This document shows positions 62,701 through 64,000 of a stretch of DNA of 64,000 nt, in pieces. The DNA is from Candidatus Sysuiplasma superficiale (GTDB lineage: Archaea; Thermoplasmatota; Thermoplasmata; Sysuiplasmatales; Sysuiplasmataceae). The notes beneath the pieces are model-generated. The model was not told the origin of the DNA, searched no databases, and was given only the letters and a program-made list of their open reading frames with translations. The translations under genes were made by a program, and so were the position numbers. The stretch is from positions 124,001 through 188,000 of the forward strand of contig JAGVSJ010000001.1 of assembly GCA_019720975.1 (NCBI GenBank). The letters are read 5' to 3'. Each line of letters begins with the position of its first letter. The first letter of the stretch is position 1.

Positions 62701-64000
62701 ACCGCACATGGATATGGTAGAATGGAGAAACAGTGCTGCCCGAAACAGAGAGTGTGTAATTGCCAGGAAGCAGCTGATGGAAAGTATATGAGCCGTTGGA
62801 TGCCGTCGTTTCAACTGAGGAATAGCCGTTCCTTGTACCTTGTATGGTCACCTTTGCCCCTGCATCGGGAGAACCGTCAGGCAGCAGAACTGTCCCGGAT
62901 GCGACACCGGGATACACCGGTATATTCTGAGTGGTGTTAGTGGAATAACTCACCGTGGTGATGTTCTGAGTTGGTATCGTGGAGTTGTCCTTCACTATGT
63001 AGAACTGATACTGCCCGGGAAGAATTGAGCTGAAGTCGTAGTGGCCGTCGGAAGCGCTTGTATTGTAGGCAAGGCCGGTTGTTGTGTTGACAATTCTGAC
63101 AGTGACGTTTGTCAGAAGAGTGCTGAGGCCAGGAGTGTATGTGCCTGATCTGCTGCTGTCGAAGAAGACATATCCGTTGATCGAGGTGGTATTAAGCGTG
63201 AACGGTTTCGCGAGTATATTGAACGCCGGGAATCCGGTTGTGACATTGATGTTTGGGTACCGCATTGCTTCCGCGTAACTGACATTGTATGTCTGTTCTC
63301 CAACAACCTGACCTATACCGGCAACCACCGAGGAAGGTGAGCTGAGCTGGCCAGTGGAAAATACAACCGTGTCATTTCCCGGCGGGGCAATAAGAGAATA
63401 GCGTCCCTGACTGTTCGTGTAAACTATCTCATGTGGTATTCCCCATTCATCAAGTATGGTTGCACGAACGCCAGACGCTGGCTGTCCGTTAGGATACGTG
63501 ACAGTGCCGTTAATGTAGGCCCCCGGATAATATTCCATAATGACTATACCGTTACCATAATCGCTCTGAGGACTCAGGTCCACAGTGTAATTCTGATTAT
63601 TCGGATCCTGTTTCAGCAGTTTAAGGGCGGTTGATACGTCTATGGCCCTCCAGGCATTGGGGTGGTATTTCACATACTGTATCGGATAGGGATTGTAATA
63701 CGCCGTTCTGTAAGCCATGAAGAAGTGTGACATCATCCATCCAGGCAGCGGCTGCAGGTTCTGAAGAGAGGGGTCTGAAAGGAAACTTCCGGAGAGGCCG
63801 GGAAATCCGCCAATGGCCTGGTGCGTCAGGTCATAAGCGCTGTATCCCATGAAAAATCTGTAAAGTGTCATATTGTAGAAGAGAGGCTGATAATTGATCG
63901 AGTAACTTACAACCTGCGTGTTAGGAGGAATGCTCTGAAGGGGATAGTTGACACCTGTGCTCGATGTGGCATTTATGGTGTAGTAGTCATAGGGTATGTT
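59756..64000 (-). CDS. Giant surface protein, probable AglB/STT3-like C-terminus with ~11 tandem carboxypeptidase-regulatory-like domains; 5' end outside window
   Basis: At least 1414 residues; the frame is open through the window edge and the Met at 63871 is internal. The first ~150 visible residues (LFYNMTLYRFFMGYSAYDL, WMMSHFFMAYRTAYYNPYP, YHPNAWRAIDVSTALKLL, IVIMEYYPGAYINGTV) resemble the end of archaeal oligosaccharyltransferase AglB. About eleven beta modules follow (SGTVYLPGGVPAPFATIYF, ...PAGTYNLWVS type), like CarboxypepD_reg folds, then two NEW3-like domains and a C-terminal helix GVIIFLLAAFIIADVYLAKKK. Dozens of N-x-S/T sequons. The AglB assignment is inference; the catalytic part would lie upstream. 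Confidence 0.75.
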   Translation of the reverse strand, partial: NIPYDYYTINATSSTGVNYPLQSIPPNTQVVSYSINYQPLFYNMTLYRFFMGYSAYDLTHQAIGGFPGLSGSFLSDPSLQNLQPLPGWMMSHFFMAYRTAYYNPYPIQYVKYHPNAWRAIDVSTALKLLKQDPNNQNYTVDLSPQSDYGNGIVIMEYYPGAYINGTVTYPNGQPASGVRATILDEWGIPHEIVYTNSQGRYSLIAPPGNDTVVFSTGQLSSPSSVVAGIGQVVGEQTYNVSYAEAMRYPNINVTTGFPAFNILAKPFTLNTTSINGYVFFDSSRSGTYTPGLSTLLTNVTVRIVNTTTGLAYNTSASDGHYDFSSILPGQYQFYIVKDNSTIPTQNITTVSYSTNTTQNIPVYPGVASGTVLLPDGSPDAGAKVTIQGTRNGYSSVETTASNGSYTFHQLLPGNYTLSVSGSTVSPFYHIHVRSLNTTAVNIVASPSVPVSGTVYLPGGVPAPFATIYFYSNEPGMQPFVVRTDSNGFFSAVIGSGNYTLYSVYYRDSLQSVLLTSLDAYVGHHSMLSLTLSPSSTLSGTIFESNGAPASFAHIYVQSGNSSLSVYADSRGNYSVPLPAGTYNLWVSTATGSYLSQVTLSTSGVRMDMHEVTSRLFDGQVGFISSGTNSYIAGARLTLYYNGIPYVYYSGLSGNYSFYLPQGISYGLNVSAFGMYSSTFTLGPSSPVSNDLTMSPVPVPVSGAIDKATVLPAGAEVTFTSVSDPAVQYNFTVNNGIYQALLLPGTYHISISNYSNSTTEYEVGAPSVISVPVGTPQYSNISVETLYNVTVTFTYPSGSGVGNNVSLTRLDVFSSSLSQPIAESHFSSGTALYVPAGVYTLYAYSSVSGSVFAQLDKFGVSGATPVSLKLGYAYNLTGAAYYNGTELSSETVTVTLASNDASVTAALSPDGRFAVSLPAGTYVVNVTYPTTTVISGKTAYVVYYGNVTVTLSSAMNVRVDTVEMPDNAHLSGYVFSYYGKGVMSTIRFAAVNGGENETVSTTSQGYYNISLVPGEYAVNTVSLNPLGSNYTTVYLTAGQSLEMNQTLLPSYNISGTASVAGTGRAPSFVHIKGNGMNFNVPVSGGLYSITLPEGNYSLSSSYSYTAYGTKYVYEYEGNVSLRSSIFNPIVLNLKPVYSVSVSVISDSAVPGVSGFSRVTLRLTNTGDVPASFALRIATSGWYGSFTPSLITLGTGLNSSATVTAELYPSQGVSGGNSTVYLQAYSPYSPSSISTVSVTLSVPPTYTFYSKFDFYQYEQPGRVFAVNLQVFNTGNSQSEFTAMISNYAELRQEGWNGGISTAESGPFTSGSTTFTLGPGQNQSITISLTANSSTTPNMVPIGFTVVNSNTNQTSSMSVPISLPSPTVSLSGIGVSGHGASASPLPLFTARRGVIIFLLAAFIIADVYLAKKKRLIR

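Noticed and set aside
1-64000. CRISPR arrays, prophage, integrative elements or riboswitches
   Set aside because: No regular repeat-spacer pattern, no integrase, no tRNA-end duplication and no recognisable riboswitch core were seen by eye; small C/D box RNAs cannot be excluded without a search.

Overview
The window is a stretch of archaeal chromosome, most probably from a Thermoplasmata-related lineage (class placement is inference). Evidence for Archaea: archaeal EF-2 with the diphthamide site, EF-1A next to S10, three tRNA genes with bulge-helix introns, tRNA-His with an encoded G-1, TATA boxes about 24-28 nt before many start codons (leaderless mRNAs), GTG/TTG starts, archease, ZPR1, a Hef/FANCM-like helicase, archaeal GluRS and a mevalonate-pathway decarboxylase. 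There are about 47 protein genes, 5 tRNA genes and one clear transposase relic. Both ends cut a gene: EF-2 at the left, a very large surface protein at the right.

Region 1 (1-17550): the EF-2 3' end, a LysE-type exporter, a 14-kb alpha-glucan/trehalose block, then EF-1A and S10. The block has a forward, overlapping operon glgB-glgE-treS-maltokinase followed by treX/glgX, and a convergent reverse pair treY-treZ. Together these encode glucan to trehalose (TreX, TreY, TreZ) and trehalose to maltose to maltose-1-phosphate to branched glucan (TreS, maltokinase, GlgE, GlgB). A complete GlgE pathway is unexpected in an archaeon. The block sits between two genes that are neighbours in the str operon of several archaea.

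Region 2 (17551-32093): housekeeping genes: homoserine kinase, tRNA-Ser (intron), CDKAL1-type methylthiotransferase, tRNA-Gln, methionine aminopeptidase with TsaC/Sua5, succinyl-CoA synthetase, a small Sm-like protein, MscS channel, DNA ligase, Hef-like helicase ending in a PCNA-binding-like motif, GluRS and CysRS.

Region 3 (32094-43867): two surface proteins (pilin-like N-terminus; PKD-fused solute-binding protein), pyrD-pyrK, a methylmalonyl-CoA mutase module (large subunit, B12 subunit, MeaB), tRNA-Cys (intron), an enolase-superfamily OSBS/NSAR protein and a family-5 uracil-DNA glycosylase.

Region 4 (43868-53639): a 1-kb gene-poor stretch with a decayed IS256-type transposase, an ABC-2 exporter pair, endonuclease III, a hotdog thioesterase, aconitase, tRNA-Thr (intron) and an orphan eight-TM histidine kinase.

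Region 5 (53640-64000): ZPR1, Xaa-Pro peptidase and archease (divergent leaderless promoters), a phosphomevalonate-decarboxylase-like enzyme, an RNase H/RuvC-fold protein, a GfcR-type regulator whose promoter carries a direct repeat two helical turns apart, tRNA-His, and a coupled pair of surface proteins. The larger of these looks like the C-terminal part of an AglB/STT3-like oligosaccharyltransferase fused to about eleven tandem carboxypeptidase-regulatory-like domains.
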